DNA of 64,000 nt from the NCBI GenBank assembly GCA_023423695.1, contig JAFAFA010000061.1, positions 62,001 to 126,000 of the forward strand. Reading direction: 5' to 3'. This DNA is from Pseudomonadota bacterium (GTDB lineage: Bacteria; Pseudomonadota; Alphaproteobacteria; Azospirillales; Azospirillaceae). The translations under genes were made by a program, and so were the position numbers. Every line of letters starts with the position of its first letter. The first letter of the stretch is position 1. Below are positions 63,488 through 64,000 of this stretch, in pieces. The notes beneath the pieces were generated by a model. It was given only the letters and a program-made list of their open reading frames with translations, was not told the DNA's origin and searched no databases.

Positions 63488-64000
63488 ATGACGTCACTTG
63501 CGCTCACGCGCGACCGCATCGCGCGCGTGCGGCCGGGGCCGGCGCTGGCCGCGCTGCTGATCGCCGCCTTCCTGCTGCTGTTCCTGGTCGTCCCGGTGGT
63601 CCAGGTCATCTTCGTCGCCTTCCAGGACAAGACGACGGGTGCCTTCACCCTGGTGAATTTCGCTGATTTCTTCAGCAACGACCTGTTCATGCGGTCCTTC
63701 GCCAACTCCTTCTACGTCTCGGCGATGTCGGTGGTGGTGGCGAGCCTGCTGGCCCTGCCGCTCGCCTACCTGACCACGCGCTTCGAATTCCGCGGCTCCG
63801 TGCTGATCCAGAGCCTCGGCATCATTCCGCTGATCATGCCGCCCTTCATCGGCGCCGTGGCGATGCAGCTGCTGTTCGGGCGCAACGGGTCCGTGAACCT
63901 GCTTCTGCGCGACAATTTCGGCTTCTCGATCCCCTTCATGGAGGGACTGAACGGCGTCATCTTCGTCCAGAGCATCCATTATTTCCCCTTCATCCTGATC
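63488..64000 (+). CDS. ABC transporter permease (FbpB/PgtP-partner type), 3' truncated by window
   Basis: The first 171 residues of a membrane permease; the frame is open to the last base. The start MTSLALTRDRIARVRPG is followed by membrane segments (ALLIAAFLLLFLVVPVVQVIF; SMSVVVASLLALPLAYLTTRF). The segment LGIIPLIMPPFIGAVAMQLLFGRNG is typical of iron-type (FbpB/AfuB) binding-protein-dependent permeases, which are often double-length. It lies 74 bases after its binding protein and should be in the same sigma-54 operon. Confidence 0.88.
   Translation, partial: MTSLALTRDRIARVRPGPALAALLIAAFLLLFLVVPVVQVIFVAFQDKTTGAFTLVNFADFFSNDLFMRSFANSFYVSAMSVVVASLLALPLAYLTTRFEFRGSVLIQSLGIIPLIMPPFIGAVAMQLLFGRNGSVNLLLRDNFGFSIPFMEGLNGVIFVQSIHYFPFILI

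Overview
The window is a GC-rich (roughly 68-70%), gene-dense stretch of chromosome or chromid from an alphaproteobacterium. The mix of families points to the Rhodospirillales, and an Azospirillum-like organism is the best guess: B12- and thiamine-riboswitch uptake operons, a CHASE2 cyclase, DUF4384 proteins, a caspase fused to an FGE domain, and peptide ABC clusters with a LysR regulator. This is inferred from style and content, not from a marker gene. No rRNA, tRNA, CRISPR array, insertion sequence or phage gene was seen. About 58 protein genes are supported. The first gene (Lrp/AsnC) and the last (ABC permease) run off the window.

Layout. 1-11.3 kb: mixed single genes (Lrp fragment, zinc-ribbon hypothetical, aldo/keto reductase, MBL hydrolase, RecD-like helicase, YeiH-type exporter, ribosome hibernation factor, XRE-cupin regulator, two alpha/beta hydrolases, DUF305 protein, AraC regulator). 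11.5-16.9 kb (minus strand): a cobalamin riboswitch followed by ATPase, binding protein, permease and TonB receptor, read as a vitamin B12 (corrinoid) uptake operon. 17.3-28.7 kb (minus): nine genes (MmgE/PrpD, five-component peptide ABC transporter in four genes, RidA, ureohydrolase, HutF-type deiminase, ArgE-type deacylase) divergent from a LysR regulator. Two matching TTCAT-N7-ATGAA palindromes lie in front of the two likely promoters. This looks like uptake and breakdown of a formimino- or guanidino-bearing peptide-like compound.

30-32.6 kb: two small membrane proteins, then an ECF sigma factor, its anti-sigma factor and a small exported protein. 32.8-46.5 kb: a block of envelope genes: two DUF4399 paralogues, a CsgG/HfaB-like lipoprotein with added peptidoglycan-binding and DUF4384 domains, an OmpA protein, a DUF4384 protein, a CHASE2-adenylate/guanylate cyclase, a caspase-SH3-FGE protein, a CRP-family regulator, and three exported proteins sharing a Gly/Asn/Gln repeat. 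One of these has five repeats of exactly 33 residues. I read this as a curli- or holdfast-anchor-like fibre system that may be undescribed.

46.7-48.5 kb: an SDR enzyme divergent from an AraC regulator that starts with TTG. 48.55-54.7 kb: a promoter and TPP riboswitch in front of LuxE-like, LuxC-like, ABC transporter (ATPase, permease, THI5-like binding protein) and SDR genes. This combination suggests uptake of a thiamine-related carboxylic acid and its reduction to an aldehyde and then an alcohol, which would be a new thiamine-precursor salvage route. 54.8-64 kb: an exported M20 peptidase, then a PgtC/PgtB/PgtA-like sensory trio (binding-protein-like sensor, histidine kinase, sigma-54 activator). 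A consensus sigma-54 promoter with two 22-bp upstream repeats follows, driving a paralogous binding protein and an ABC permease.
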